This document shows, piece by piece, positions 29,380-38,687 of a stretch of 49,652 nucleotides of DNA; positions within the stretch are counted from its first letter, which is position 1, and the number at the start of each line of letters is the position of its first letter. This DNA comes from Deltaproteobacteria bacterium. Its GTDB lineage: Bacteria > Desulfobacterota > Binatia > JACPRU01. A model generated the notes under the pieces. That model saw only the letters and a list, made by a program, of their open reading frames with translations. It was not told the origin of the DNA and did not search any database. Location: assembly GCA_016189835.1 (NCBI GenBank), contig JACPRU010000034.1, positions 1-49,652 of the forward strand. The letters run 5' to 3'. A program made the translations under genes and the position numbers.

Positions 29380-29380
<1 letters not shown>
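29159..29380 (-). CDS. Possible small ORF between tRNA-fMet and the acyl-CoA dehydrogenase gene
   Basis: 73 codons beginning at an ATG whose first base is also the last base of the tRNA gene. The middle of the protein (RVYVFEYLDRRDRRPVPAYPFLRQ) reads like protein sequence with good third-position GC, whereas the ends do not. No recognisable domain, no Shine-Dalgarno site because the upstream sequence is tRNA. It may be a degenerate gene, a leader or chance. The 239-bp spacer otherwise contains nothing I recognise. Confidence 0.2.
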
Positions 29381-30290
<910 letters not shown>

Positions 30291-30297
30291 GCGCCGC

Positions 30298-31068
30298 TCA
30301 CTCCTTCTCGGCGGCGGGTGCTTGCGGGGGGTCGATCGCGGACGGCTCCGCGGCAAGCGGCTCCGCGGGCGGCTCCGCGGCGAGCGGCTCGACCGCAGCG
30401 GGTTCCGCCCCGGGCGGCGCCGCCGCCCGGGCGGCGCGCTCGAGTGCGTCGGCCGACGCGCCGAGCTCCGCGAGCTTCGGCAACGCGGAGAGATCCTTCA
30501 GGCCGAAGGCCTCGAGGAACTCGGGCGTCGTCCCGAACAGCAGCGGCCGTCCGACCACGTCCTTGCGCCCGAGCACGCGCACCAGCCGGCGTTCGAGCAG
30601 CGTACTCAGCACGGCGTCGACGTCGACGCCGCGAATCGCCTCGATCTCGGGGCGCGTGACCGGCTGGCGATAGGCGACCACCGCCAGCGTCTCGAGCGCC
30701 GCCCGCGTCAGCCGCACCGGGCGCTGCGCGAGCAGCGCCTTGACGAACTCGGCGTTGGCGCGCGGCGTGCGCAGCTGGTAGCCGCCGGCGACCTGCTGCA
30801 CGCGGAAGCCGCGCTCGTCGCGCGCGTACTCCTCGGCGAGGTCGCCGAGCGCGCGCACCACGTCGCGGCGCTCGTAGCCCGGCAGGAGCTGCACGATGCG
30901 CGCGAGCGGCAGCGGATCGCCGGCGGCGAACAGCAGGCTTTCGAGGATCGAGCGCAGCCGCCGCGAGACGCCGGGCACGGCGCCCGCGGCGTTCTGCGCC
31001 GCGGGCGCCGCCTCGGCCTCGGCGGTCGCGGACGGCTCCGGTGACTGGCTCTCGTCGCGTCCTTCCAT
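30298..31068 (-). CDS. scpB: Segregation and condensation protein B
   Basis: 256 residues. ScpB binds as a dimer to ScpA and completes the SMC-ScpAB condensin that organises the chromosome. Two winged-helix domains lie at about 36-110 and 115-195: RRLRSILESLLFAAGDPL starts the first, and RAALETLAVVAYRQPVTRPEI and VLGRKDVVGRPLLFGTTPEFLEAFGL lie in the second, all strong family matches. Residues 1-33 and about 215-256 are alanine, glutamate and proline-rich and presumably disordered; the tail has loose AEP repeats. The start is ATG at 31068, 30 bp after scpA, and the gene leads into rluB after 7 bp. smc itself is not in the window. Confidence 0.95.
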   Translation of the reverse strand: MEGRDESQSPEPSATAEAEAAPAAQNAAGAVPGVSRRLRSILESLLFAAGDPLPLARIVQLLPGYERRDVVRALGDLAEEYARDERGFRVQQVAGGYQLRTPRANAEFVKALLAQRPVRLTRAALETLAVVAYRQPVTRPEIEAIRGVDVDAVLSTLLERRLVRVLGRKDVVGRPLLFGTTPEFLEAFGLKDLSALPKLAELGASADALERAARAAAPPGAEPAAVEPLAAEPPAEPLAAEPSAIDPPQAPAAEKE

Positions 31069-31098
31069 CGCTCTGCTTCCCTCGTGTTCCCTTCGCCG

Positions 31099-31824
31099 CT
31101 ACGCGTCCCGCGCCGCCATCGGCACGGCGAGCGCCAGCAGGATCGGCCCGAAGCGCTCCGACTGCAGCGCGCGCACCGCGCGCATCTTCACCAGCTCGAG
31201 CAGCGCGAGGAACGTCGAGACCACCTCGCGACGCGACGACTGCGCGTCGAACAGCCTCGCGAACTCCACCTCGCCGTCGCGCAGCCGCTCGAGGATCCAC
31301 GGAATGCGGTCGGCGATGGCGATGCGCTCGCCGAGGATCTCGTGCGCGTTCTCCTCCGGCAGCCGCCGCAGGATCTCGCGCAGCGCGTCGATCAGGTCGG
31401 CGAGGTCGAGCGCCCGCAGCGGCGGCAGCTCCCTCGTCTCGTCGCCCGGCGCCTCGGCGACGCGACGGAAGACGTCGCGGTCGAGAACGTCGCGGTCGCC
31501 GAGCTGCGCGGCGGCGGCGCGGAAGCGCTGATACTCCTCGAGCTGCTGCACCAGCTCGAGACGCGGGTCTTCCTCCTCGTCCTCCTCGCCTTCCACCGGC
31601 GGCAGCAGCAGGCGCGACTTGATCTGCATGAGCGTCGCGGCCATCACCAGGTACTCGCCGGCGAGATCGAGGTTCAACTGCTCGAAGAGCTGCAGGTAGG
31701 CGAGATACTGGTCGGTGATCGTCGCGATCGGAATGTCGTGGACGTCGACCTCGTTCTTCTTGATGAGGTGCAGCAGTAGATCGAGCGGGCCCTCGAAGAC
31801 GTCCAGCTGGAAGCGCGGGTTCAC
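31099..31824 (-). CDS. scpA: Segregation and condensation protein A (kleisin)
   Basis: 241 residues. The kleisin ScpA bridges the two SMC heads. N-terminal FQLDVFEGPLDLLLHLIKKNEVDVHDIPIA is the diagnostic stretch, followed by ITDQYLAYLQ and YLVMAATLMQIKSRLLLP. An acidic linker (EGEEDEEEDPR) lies near residue 80, and the C-terminal winged helix ends with VSTFLALLELVKMRAVRALQSERFGPI. The start is GTG at 31824, ten bases after the trpS stop, which points to one operon with trpS and scpB. Length is normal. Confidence 0.96.
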   Translation of the reverse strand: MNPRFQLDVFEGPLDLLLHLIKKNEVDVHDIPIATITDQYLAYLQLFEQLNLDLAGEYLVMAATLMQIKSRLLLPPVEGEEDEEEDPRLELVQQLEEYQRFRAAAAQLGDRDVLDRDVFRRVAEAPGDETRELPPLRALDLADLIDALREILRRLPEENAHEILGERIAIADRIPWILERLRDGEVEFARLFDAQSSRREVVSTFLALLELVKMRAVRALQSERFGPILLALAVPMAARDA

Positions 31825-31834
31825 GACGGCTCCG

Positions 31835-32848
31835 TCAGTCGAGTCCGACCGCGGCGCGCACCTCCCCCATCGTCGCGCTCGCCACCGCGCGCGCCCGGCG
31901 GTTGCCGTCGTCCAGCACCGCGTCGACCAGCGCCGGCCGGGCGTCGATCTCGCGGCGGCGCTCCCGGATCGGCTCCAGGTCGGCGAGCACGTGGCGGATC
32001 ATGATCCGCTTGCAGTCGAGGCAGCCGATCGACGCGCTCTTGCATCCCCGGTCCACCTCGGCCAGCTCGTCGGTGGTGCAGTAGATCTTGTGGAAGCTCT
32101 GGTACGCGGGGCAGTCGGCGGGATCGCCGGGGTCGGTGCGCCGCTTGCGCCGCGGGTCGGTCATCATGCGCGACAGCTTCGCCTCCACGTCGGCGGGCGG
32201 CTCGGAGAGGAAGACGGCGTTGTTGTAGCTCTTGCTCATCTTGCGACCGTCGAGGCCAGCGATCTTCGGCACCTCGCTGAGCAGCGCGTCGGGCTCGGGG
32301 AAGACCGGCCGGTAGAGGTGGTTGAACCGCCGCGCGATCTCGCGGGTGACCTCGACGTGCGGCACCTGGTCGGCGCCGACGGGCACCTTGTCGGCCTTGT
32401 AGACGAGGATGTCGGCGGCCTGCAGCACCGGATAACCGAGATGCCCGAAGTTGATCTTCGCCAGCTCCGCGTCGTCGTCGGAAGCGATCAGCCCGAGCTC
32501 GCGCGCCTGCTCCTTGACCGTCGGGTTGCGCAGCAGCCACGGCGTCGGCGTGATCATCGCGAAGATCAGGAACAGCTCCGCGTGCTCGAGGATCGAGGAC
32601 TGCCGGAAGATCACCGAGCGCTCGGGGTCGAGACCGACCGCCAGCCAGTCGGCGACCATCTCTCGCGTGCTCCGCGCGATGCCCTCGGTCTGCTCGAAGG
32701 CGGTGGTGAGCGCGTGCCAGTCGGCGACGAAGAAGAACGAGCGGTAGTCCGCCTGCAGCTTCACCCAGTTCTTGAGCGTGCCGTGCAGGTGCCCGAGGTG
32801 GAGGCGTCCGGTCGGGCGAAAGCCGCTGAGCAGAGTCGGCGGGCTCAT
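31835..32848 (-). CDS. trpS: Tryptophanyl-tRNA synthetase with putative Fe-S cysteine motif
   Basis: 337 residues, class I synthetase that charges tRNA-Trp. The HIGH-like motif is [12 protein letters not shown] (about 12-23) and the KMSKS motif is KMSKSYNN. The region after KMSKS holds five cysteines, of which Cys246, Cys269, Cys276 and Cys279 have the exact spacing C-x22-C-x6-C-x2-C, the arrangement that binds a [4Fe-4S] cluster in the Thermotoga maritima enzyme, probably near the anticodon-binding domain. A fifth, Cys257, lies between. The start is ATG at 32848, overlapping the stop of the site-2 protease gene as ATGA; the longer open frame upstream is a shadow of that gene. scpA follows after 10 bp. 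Confidence 0.96.
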   Translation of the reverse strand: MSPPTLLSGFRPTGRLHLGHLHGTLKNWVKLQADYRSFFFVADWHALTTAFEQTEGIARSTREMVADWLAVGLDPERSVIFRQSSILEHAELFLIFAMITPTPWLLRNPTVKEQARELGLIASDDDAELAKINFGHLGYPVLQAADILVYKADKVPVGADQVPHVEVTREIARRFNHLYRPVFPEPDALLSEVPKIAGLDGRKMSKSYNNAVFLSEPPADVEAKLSRMMTDPRRKRRTDPGDPADCPAYQSFHKIYCTTDELAEVDRGCKSASIGCLDCKRIMIRHVLADLEPIRERRREIDARPALVDAVLDDGNRRARAVASATMGEVRAAVGLD

Positions 32849-33516
32849 CCGATCAGCACTTCGAGCAGCAGCTGGATCGGCCGCCGGACGATCACCGCCA
32901 GCGTGTGCGACATCAGCAGCAGGAGGAGGATCAGGAAGCCGAACGGCTCGATCCGCGCGAACTGCCGGGCCCACTCGAGCGGCAAGAGGCCGGTGAGCAC
33001 GCGGCCGCCGTCGAGCGGCGGGATCGGGATCAGGTTGAAGACGCCGAGGAACACGTTCATCAGCACGCCGTACTGCGCGATCAGCGCGAGCGGGTACAGC
33101 ACCATCTCGAACACCGCCTCGGGGCTGCCGCCCGCGCTCCTGCGGATGCCGTGGAACACGAGCGCGCACAGCAGGGCGAGCAGCAGGTTGGCGAGCGGCC
33201 CGGCGGCGGCGACCAGGATCATGTCCCGCTTGGGGTGGCGCAGCGCCGCGAAGTTCACCGGCACGGGCTTCGCCCAGCCGAACAGGAAGCCGGAATTCGA
33301 CACGATCAGGATCAGCGGGATCAGCACGCTGCCGATCGGATCGAGGTGCGCGAGCGGGTTCAGCGTCAAGCGGCCCGCGCGCCGGGCGGTGTCGTCACCG
33401 CACCAGCGCGCCACGCAGCCGTGAGCCACCTCGTGGAACACCACCGCCATCAGGACCGGTAGCATCCACAGCGAGATCTGCTGGATCTGCTCGCGCACGT
33501 GCGCGTTTTGTAACAC
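32845..33516 (-). CDS. Site-2 protease family (M50) membrane metalloprotease
   Basis: About 223 residues from GTG at 33516, a multi-pass membrane protein. The zinc site is HEVAHG (H-E-x-x-H) in the first hydrophobic region, and the third ligand is the aspartate of [12 protein letters not shown]. Four to five further hydrophobic segments are seen, including [22 protein letters not shown] and [19 protein letters not shown]. Such rhomboid-independent intramembrane proteases of the short SpoIVFB/YwhC type cleave membrane substrates, usually unknown. The GTG at 33516 has GGGGCGG upstream; GTG at 33498 is an alternative. Its stop overlaps the trpS start. The order of S2P before trpS and scpA is conserved in several deltaproteobacteria. 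Confidence 0.92.
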   Translation of the reverse strand: MLQNAHVREQIQQISLWMLPVLMAVVFHEVAHGCVARWCGDDTARRAGRLTLNPLAHLDPIGSVLIPLILIVSNSGFLFGWAKPVPVNFAALRHPKRDMILVAAAGPLANLLLALLCALVFHGIRRSAGGSPEAVFEMVLYPLALIAQYGVLMNVFLGVFNLIPIPPLDGGRVLTGLLPLEWARQFARIEPFGFLILLLLLMSHTLAVIVRRPIQLLLEVLIG

Positions 33517-33581
33517 CCGCCCCGCGGGGCCGCAACGTGACCTGCCGCGACCGCGACCCGCTCTCTCTGCTTCTGCGGGAG

Positions 33582-33645
33582 GCGCCGGCGAGGGTCGCCT
33601 TGGTCCGGACTCTTCGCCGTCCACGGCGGCGACCCTCGCCGGCGC
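33582..33645. terminator. Perfect 18-bp inverted repeat downstream of xerD
   Basis: GCGCCGGCGAGGGTCGCC at 33582-33599 and its exact reverse complement at 33628-33645, with a 28-nt loop. It lies in the 182-bp spacer between the xerD stop and the site-2 protease start (both minus strand). A stem of 18 GC-rich pairs could end the merR-xerD transcript or protect its 3' end. There is no T-tract, so a classical intrinsic terminator is not proven. A single copy is seen in the window. Confidence 0.55.
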
Positions 33646-33698
33646 TTCCGGCCGTCCTCCTCGACGAGCGCGCGCCCCGGCCCGTGAAAAGCGCCTCT

Positions 33699-34628
33699 TC
33701 AGCGCCGCTTCGACCGCGGGTGAAAGCGCCGGTGCAGCTCGCGCAGCTTGGCGCGGGCGACCTCGGTGTAGATCTGCGTCGTCGAGATGTCGGCGTGGCC
33801 GAGCATCGCCTGCACGGCGCGCAGATCGGCGCCGCCTTCGAGCAGGTGCGTGGCGAAGGAGTGGCGCAGCCGGTGCGGGCTGACCGGCGGCAGGCCGAGG
33901 GCGAGCGCGCGCCGCCGCAAGAGCTTCCAGAAGCCCTGGCGCGACATCGCGCCGCCGCGCGCCGTGACGAAGACGTGCGGGCTCGAGCGCCCGCGCAGCA
34001 GCGCCGCGCGGGCGCCGCCCTCGAGATACCCGCGCAGCGCGTCACGCGCCGGCACGCCGAGCGGCACCGGCCGCTCCTTGTCGCCCTTGCCGATCACCAG
34101 CAGATAGCCGGCCTCCAGGTTCAGCTGGGGGAGGCGCAGCGAGACCAGCTCGGAGACGCGCAGGCCCGCGCCGTAGAGAGTTTCGAGCATCGCCCGGTCG
34201 CGCGCGCCGCCGGGCCCCGCGAACGGCGCATCGAGCAGCCGGCGCACGTCCTCGCGCGTCCACGGGCGCGGCAGGCGACGGGGAAGGCGCGAGGACCGCA
34301 CCGCGCCCGCCGGGCTGCGCGACAGCACGCCCGAGGTCTCGAGGAAGCGCAGCCATCCGCGCGCGGCGCAGAAGCGGCGCGCCACGCTCGCCGGCGCGAG
34401 GGTCCGGTCGCGCAGCCATGCGAGGTAGTCGACCAGGTCGTCGGCATCGATCGCGCGCGGGTCGCCGCGCCCGCGCGTCCCGAGGAACTCCGCGAGAGCG
34501 GCGAGGTCGCGTCCGTAGGCGTCGAGCGTGTTGCGGGACAGGCCGCGGCTGGTGGCGAGGTAGGCGAGGTAGGCGTCGACGCTGCGGTCGAGCGCGGCGG
34601 TCGGCGCGCGCGGAGCAGGCTTCGTCAT
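33699..34628 (-). CDS. xerD: Tyrosine recombinase XerD/XerC
   Basis: 309 residues. It resolves chromosome dimers at dif with its partner. The N-terminal SAM-like core-binding domain (about 10-100) has [25 protein letters not shown]. The catalytic domain contains the Arg of [11 protein letters not shown], the Lys of [22 protein letters not shown] (His and Arg), the His in [16 protein letters not shown] and the Tyr nucleophile in QIYTEV. The complete R-K-H-R-H-Y set is present, so it should be active. The start is ATG at 34628, overlapping the glnD stop as ATGA. Downstream is an 18-bp hairpin. The sequence is slightly nearer XerD than XerC, but the partner is not in the window. Confidence 0.92.
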   Translation of the reverse strand: MTKPAPRAPTAALDRSVDAYLAYLATSRGLSRNTLDAYGRDLAALAEFLGTRGRGDPRAIDADDLVDYLAWLRDRTLAPASVARRFCAARGWLRFLETSGVLSRSPAGAVRSSRLPRRLPRPWTREDVRRLLDAPFAGPGGARDRAMLETLYGAGLRVSELVSLRLPQLNLEAGYLLVIGKGDKERPVPLGVPARDALRGYLEGGARAALLRGRSSPHVFVTARGGAMSRQGFWKLLRRRALALGLPPVSPHRLRHSFATHLLEGGADLRAVQAMLGHADISTTQIYTEVARAKLRELHRRFHPRSKRR

Positions 34629-37339
34629 CCGCCGCCGGGCGATTCGCCTTCGAGCCGGCGCCGCACGGTCTCGCAGATCTCCTGCATGCGCCTCCAGTCG
34701 CCGATCTTTCGCCCCGCGGCGTCGGTCACGTAGAAGACGTCGAAGACGTGGTGCAGCACGGTCGAGATCTTCGCCAGGTGGATGAGGCACCCCTGGCGAT
34801 AGAGCGCGTTGGTGATCGCGAACAGCAGCCCGATCTGGTCGCGCGTCGAGACCTCGATCAGGCTGTAGTACTCGGAGTCCTGCAGGTCGAACGTCACCGA
34901 GGTGGCGATGTGCGGCATCGTCCGGCGCGTCAACACTGTCGGGCGCTGCGAGCGCTGCACCATCGCCTCGATCGAGACCTCGCCCCGCAGCACGCGCCCG
35001 AGGCTCTCGCGCAGGCGCTGCCAGCGCTCCTCGTCGAGCACGCGGTCGGTCGTCTCGCCGTGCGACAGGCGAAAGACGTCGAGCGCGACGCCGCCCCGGC
35101 TGGTGGTGATCTGCGCGCCGAGGATGTTCATGCCGTGGGCGGCGAGCACGCCGGCGATCATCGAGAACAGCCCCGGCCGGTCGCCCGCGCACACCGTGAA
35201 CTCGCTGAACTCGCGGTCCTTGAAGTGCCGGACCGAGCAGGCGAACTGCTCGCCCGACTGGTGGAACTCGCGGAGCAGCTCGAGGTGGTGCGCGAAGCTC
35301 TGCTCGGGCGTGGTGAGGAAGTAGCTCGCCGGCATGCTCTGCAACACCAGATCGAGCGTGGCGGCCAGACCGCCGTCGCGCCCGGCGAGCTGCTGGCGCA
35401 AGCGCTCGCGCACCCGCTCCACGCGCGCCTCGCGCGCCTCCTCGGCGAACTCGCCCTTCTCGAACAGCTCCAGCGTGCGCAGGTAGAGCTCGCCGAGCAG
35501 CAGGTCGCGCCAGTTGTTCCAGACCTTCGGCGCCACGGCGCGCATGTCGGCGAAGGTCATCACGTAGAGCCGTTTCAGCACGTCGACGCTGCCCACGTGC
35601 CGCGCGAAGTCGATGATCACCCGGTCGTCGTGCAGGTCGCGATGCTGGGCGACGTGCGACATCAGCAGGTGGTGGCGGACGAGCCGCTCGACGTGGCCCA
35701 CGCCGTCTTCGTCGAGGCCGAGCCTGCGGGCGACCTGCTCGGCGAGCTTCGCGCCGCGGTCCGAATGTCCGTGCCCGTGCCCCTTGCCGACGTCGTGCAG
35801 CAGCATGGCGAGATAGAGCACCTCCGGCTGCTCGATCTCGTGCATCACCTGCGTGAGCAGCGGGCACGCCTCGCGGTGCCGCCCGGCGCCGAGATGCTCG
35901 AGCTCCATGACGGCGCGCAGCGTGTGCTCGTCCACCGTGTAGATGTGGTAGAAGTCGCGGATCACCATGCAGCGCAGCTGGCCGAACTCCGGGACCAGCG
36001 CGCCGAGCACGCCGACGTCGTGCATCGTGCGCAGCGTCTCGTAGGTCCGCCCGCCCGCGCGCAGCACGTCGAGGAACGGCTGGATCACCGCCGGTGAAGC
36101 GCGCGCCGCCTCGAGGCGCGGCGCCGCGGCGGCCAGCAGCGCGCGGGCCCGGCTGCCGATCTCGACGCGATGGCGCTGCGACTCGACGAACACGCCGACC
36201 ACGCCGGCGGGGTCGTCGAGGATCTCGGGCTCGTCGATGGCGATCTCGCCGCCGACGATGCGCACGCCCGGGCGGATGCGCCGGCTGAAGAGGCGCCCGA
36301 AACGGTACGGACGCTCGGTGCAGCGCTCGATCACCAGATCGGTGAAGCGTTTCATCCGTGCCGCGTGCAGGTAGTAGTCCTGGAGAAATCGCTCGACGGC
36401 CCGCCGCTCGCCGGCATCGCGGTAGCCGAGCGCGGCGGCCACCGGCTCCTGGTGCTCGAAGGTGAGCTGGTCCTGATGACCGCCGTTGCGGAAGTGGAGC
36501 GTGTTGCGCACCTTCCACAGGAAGTCGCGCGACTCGAGGACGGCGTCGAGCTCGCTCTCCGGCACCACGCCCTTCTGCACGATCTCACGCAGGTGCTTCA
36601 CCTTGAACTTGACGCGCGCCATCCACAGGGCGGTGTGCAGGTCGCGGAGCCCCCCCTCGCCCTCCTTGACGTGCGGCTCGAGCAGGTAGACGGAGCCGCC
36701 GTACTCGCGGTGGCGGGCGGCGCTCTCCTCGATCTTCTCGGCGAAGAAGCGGTCCGGGTTGCGGCGCACCACGTCGCTCTCGACCATGCGCTCGAACTCG
36801 GCCCCGAGATCGGCGTCGCCGCAGAGGAAGCGGGCATCGAGCAGCGCCGTCTTCACCTTGAGCTCGCGGGCGGCGAGGCGCGCGCACTCCGGCACGCTGC
36901 GCACGGCGTGGCCGACCTGCAGGCCGGTGTCCCACAGGCTGTAGAGGATCTTCTCGGCGACGCTCTCCACGAACGGCGTCACCTTCCACTGATAGAGGAA
37001 CAGCAGGTCGACGTCGGAGAACGGGTTCAGCTCGCCGCGCCCGTAGCCGCCCTGGGCGAGCACGGCGCACTTCTGGTTCACCCGCACGTTGCGGCTGGTG
37101 AAGTCCTCGACCGCCGCCGCGTACAGGAAGCGAACGATGCGGTCGAGGACCCCCGTGAACGCCTCGACCACCTCCCCGCCGCTCGCGCCGGCCGCGTTCC
37201 ATGCCTCGAGCCGCGAGCGCGCCTGCTGCACGGCGGCGCGGGCGATCGCGCCGAGGTTCTCGCGGCGGCCATCGAGCGCCGGCAGGAGGATCTCTTCCGG
37301 GCGAAATGCGGGCGCGGGCCCGGGAGGTGCGAGGTTCAT
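34625..37339 (-). CDS. glnD: Bifunctional uridylyltransferase/uridylyl-removing enzyme (PII modifier)
   Basis: 904 residues, normal for GlnD, which adds UMP to the PII protein under nitrogen limitation and removes it when glutamine is high. The nucleotidyltransferase site is GGYGRGELNPFSDVDLLF near residue 95. The GlnD-specific region and then the HD domain follow, with VDEHTLRAVMELEHLG and LLHDVGKGHGHGHS. Two C-terminal ACT domains that sense glutamine begin CAGDRPGLFSMIAGVLAAHG and STRDQIGLLFAITNALYRQG. The start is ATG at 37339; the open frame continues 24 bases to a TTG. It is coupled to xerD by an ATGA overlap. No glnB or glnA is in the window; the glutamate synthase gltB is, but 9 kb away. 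Confidence 0.96.
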   Translation of the reverse strand: MNLAPPGPAPAFRPEEILLPALDGRRENLGAIARAAVQQARSRLEAWNAAGASGGEVVEAFTGVLDRIVRFLYAAAVEDFTSRNVRVNQKCAVLAQGGYGRGELNPFSDVDLLFLYQWKVTPFVESVAEKILYSLWDTGLQVGHAVRSVPECARLAARELKVKTALLDARFLCGDADLGAEFERMVESDVVRRNPDRFFAEKIEESAARHREYGGSVYLLEPHVKEGEGGLRDLHTALWMARVKFKVKHLREIVQKGVVPESELDAVLESRDFLWKVRNTLHFRNGGHQDQLTFEHQEPVAAALGYRDAGERRAVERFLQDYYLHAARMKRFTDLVIERCTERPYRFGRLFSRRIRPGVRIVGGEIAIDEPEILDDPAGVVGVFVESQRHRVEIGSRARALLAAAAPRLEAARASPAVIQPFLDVLRAGGRTYETLRTMHDVGVLGALVPEFGQLRCMVIRDFYHIYTVDEHTLRAVMELEHLGAGRHREACPLLTQVMHEIEQPEVLYLAMLLHDVGKGHGHGHSDRGAKLAEQVARRLGLDEDGVGHVERLVRHHLLMSHVAQHRDLHDDRVIIDFARHVGSVDVLKRLYVMTFADMRAVAPKVWNNWRDLLLGELYLRTLELFEKGEFAEEAREARVERVRERLRQQLAGRDGGLAATLDLVLQSMPASYFLTTPEQSFAHHLELLREFHQSGEQFACSVRHFKDREFSEFTVCAGDRPGLFSMIAGVLAAHGMNILGAQITTSRGGVALDVFRLSHGETTDRVLDEERWQRLRESLGRVLRGEVSIEAMVQRSQRPTVLTRRTMPHIATSVTFDLQDSEYYSLIEVSTRDQIGLLFAITNALYRQGCLIHLAKISTVLHHVFDVFYVTDAAGRKIGDWRRMQEICETVRRRLEGESPGGG

Positions 37340-37397
37340 GGCCGGGCGGACAACGTACCGCAAAAGGCGCGGCGAGTCTCGCGGGCCGCCCGGGGCC

Positions 37398-38687
37398 TCA
37401 CAGCGTCTTGGCGAGCTTGGTCTGCGAAAGGTATCGGCGAATCCCCCGGAAGATGCCGTCGGCCAGCGTCTCCTGGTACGTGGACGTGCCGAGACGGCGG
37501 CCCTCCACCGGGTGGGTGAGGAACGACACCTCGACCAGCACGCAGGGCATGTAGGCGCCGACCAGTACGTAGAACGGCCCCTCCTTCACGCCGAGGTCGT
37601 CGACGCCCTCGTAGCGTTCCTGCAGCCGCGAGACCACCGCGCCTTGCAGGTGCTCGGCGAGCTGCTTCGACTCCTCGACCTTGTAGGTCTGGCGCAGGTC
37701 GCTCAGGATGTAGGAGAGGTCGGGGATCGCCGCCTGCAGCTGCGAATTCCGCGGATCCCAGCGCAGGTTGTTCTCCATGGCGGCGAGGCGCAGCGTGCCG
37801 CGGTTGTCGGTGTTGTTGAGGTAGTAGACCTCGACGCCGCGCAGCGACGGGTTCGCGCTCGCGTTGGCGTGAACCGACACGAACAGGTCCGCTCCCTGGG
37901 CGTTGGCGAATCCGGTTCGCTCCTCGAGCGAGAGGTATCGGTCGTCGCTGCGGGTGAGCGCGACGTCGATCGCGGGGTCCGCGCGCAGCAGCGCGGCGAG
38001 CCGCCGCGAGACCGACAGCACGAGATCCTTCTCCTCGAGCCCGCCGAAGCCTCGTGCCCCCGGATCCTTGCCGCCGTGGCCGGGATCGATGACCACCTGG
38101 AAGCGCTTGGCCGCGGTCGTGGCCGGCGGCGCCGCCCGCTCGACGGCGGGCTTGCCCGCCGCACGCGGCGGGTCGGGCGCGGCTTCGCGCCGCGACTCCG
38201 CGGGCCGGTCGTCCGCCCGCGCCGTATCGAGCCGCCGGATCTTCGCCGCCTGCGTCGGCGCGGCCGCCGCCTTCCCCTTCAGGTCGATCACCAGCCGGTA
38301 CGGATCGGGCAGCGTGAACGCGCGCGCTTCGGCGGCGGCGGCGAGGTCGAGCACGACGCGCGCCGTGCCCGCCGTGTACTGCCCGGTGCGGATGCCGCGC
38401 ACCAGCGCGTCTCCCACCGACAGCGGCTCGCGCGCCTCCGGACCGATCCTCGCCCCGGCGAGATCGACCACCAGGCGATCGGGCGGACCCGAGCCGCCCT
38501 CGGGGAGGACGGGAGTCAGGCGGAACTCGACGGGCGCCGACAGATCGACGACCACGCGGCTGTAGGACACGGTGCCGATGTAACGGACGCGCTCGACCAG
38601 CGCCTGCGGCACCGCCTCGCCCCACGCCGCGGCGGTCGCCAGCGCGGCGGCCGCCGCCGCCAGGCGAGCCATCCAGGCGGTCTTCAT
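37398..38687 (-). CDS. amiC: N-acetylmuramoyl-L-alanine amidase, AmiC-type with AMIN domain
   Basis: 429 residues, exported: signal peptide about residues 1-25 (MKTAWMARLAAAAAALATAA...). The AMIN domain at about 28-140 (YSRVVVDLSAPVEFRLT) targets the enzyme to septal or envelope structures. Then a proline/alanine/arginine linker and the zinc amidase_3 domain from about 205: VVIDPGHGGKDPGA (His ligand), EEKDLVLSVSRR (Glu ligand), VSVHANASA (His ligand) and VEVSFLTHP with the catalytic Glu. It cleaves the amide between muramic acid and the stem peptide during daughter-cell separation. The start ATG at 38687 overlaps the mutS stop as ATGA. The open frame upstream is a shadow. Confidence 0.94.
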   Translation of the reverse strand: MKTAWMARLAAAAAALATAAAWGEAVPQALVERVRYIGTVSYSRVVVDLSAPVEFRLTPVLPEGGSGPPDRLVVDLAGARIGPEAREPLSVGDALVRGIRTGQYTAGTARVVLDLAAAAEARAFTLPDPYRLVIDLKGKAAAAPTQAAKIRRLDTARADDRPAESRREAAPDPPRAAGKPAVERAAPPATTAAKRFQVVIDPGHGGKDPGARGFGGLEEKDLVLSVSRRLAALLRADPAIDVALTRSDDRYLSLEERTGFANAQGADLFVSVHANASANPSLRGVEVYYLNNTDNRGTLRLAAMENNLRWDPRNSQLQAAIPDLSYILSDLRQTYKVEESKQLAEHLQGAVVSRLQERYEGVDDLGVKEGPFYVLVGAYMPCVLVEVSFLTHPVEGRRLGTSTYQETLADGIFRGIRRYLSQTKLAKTL

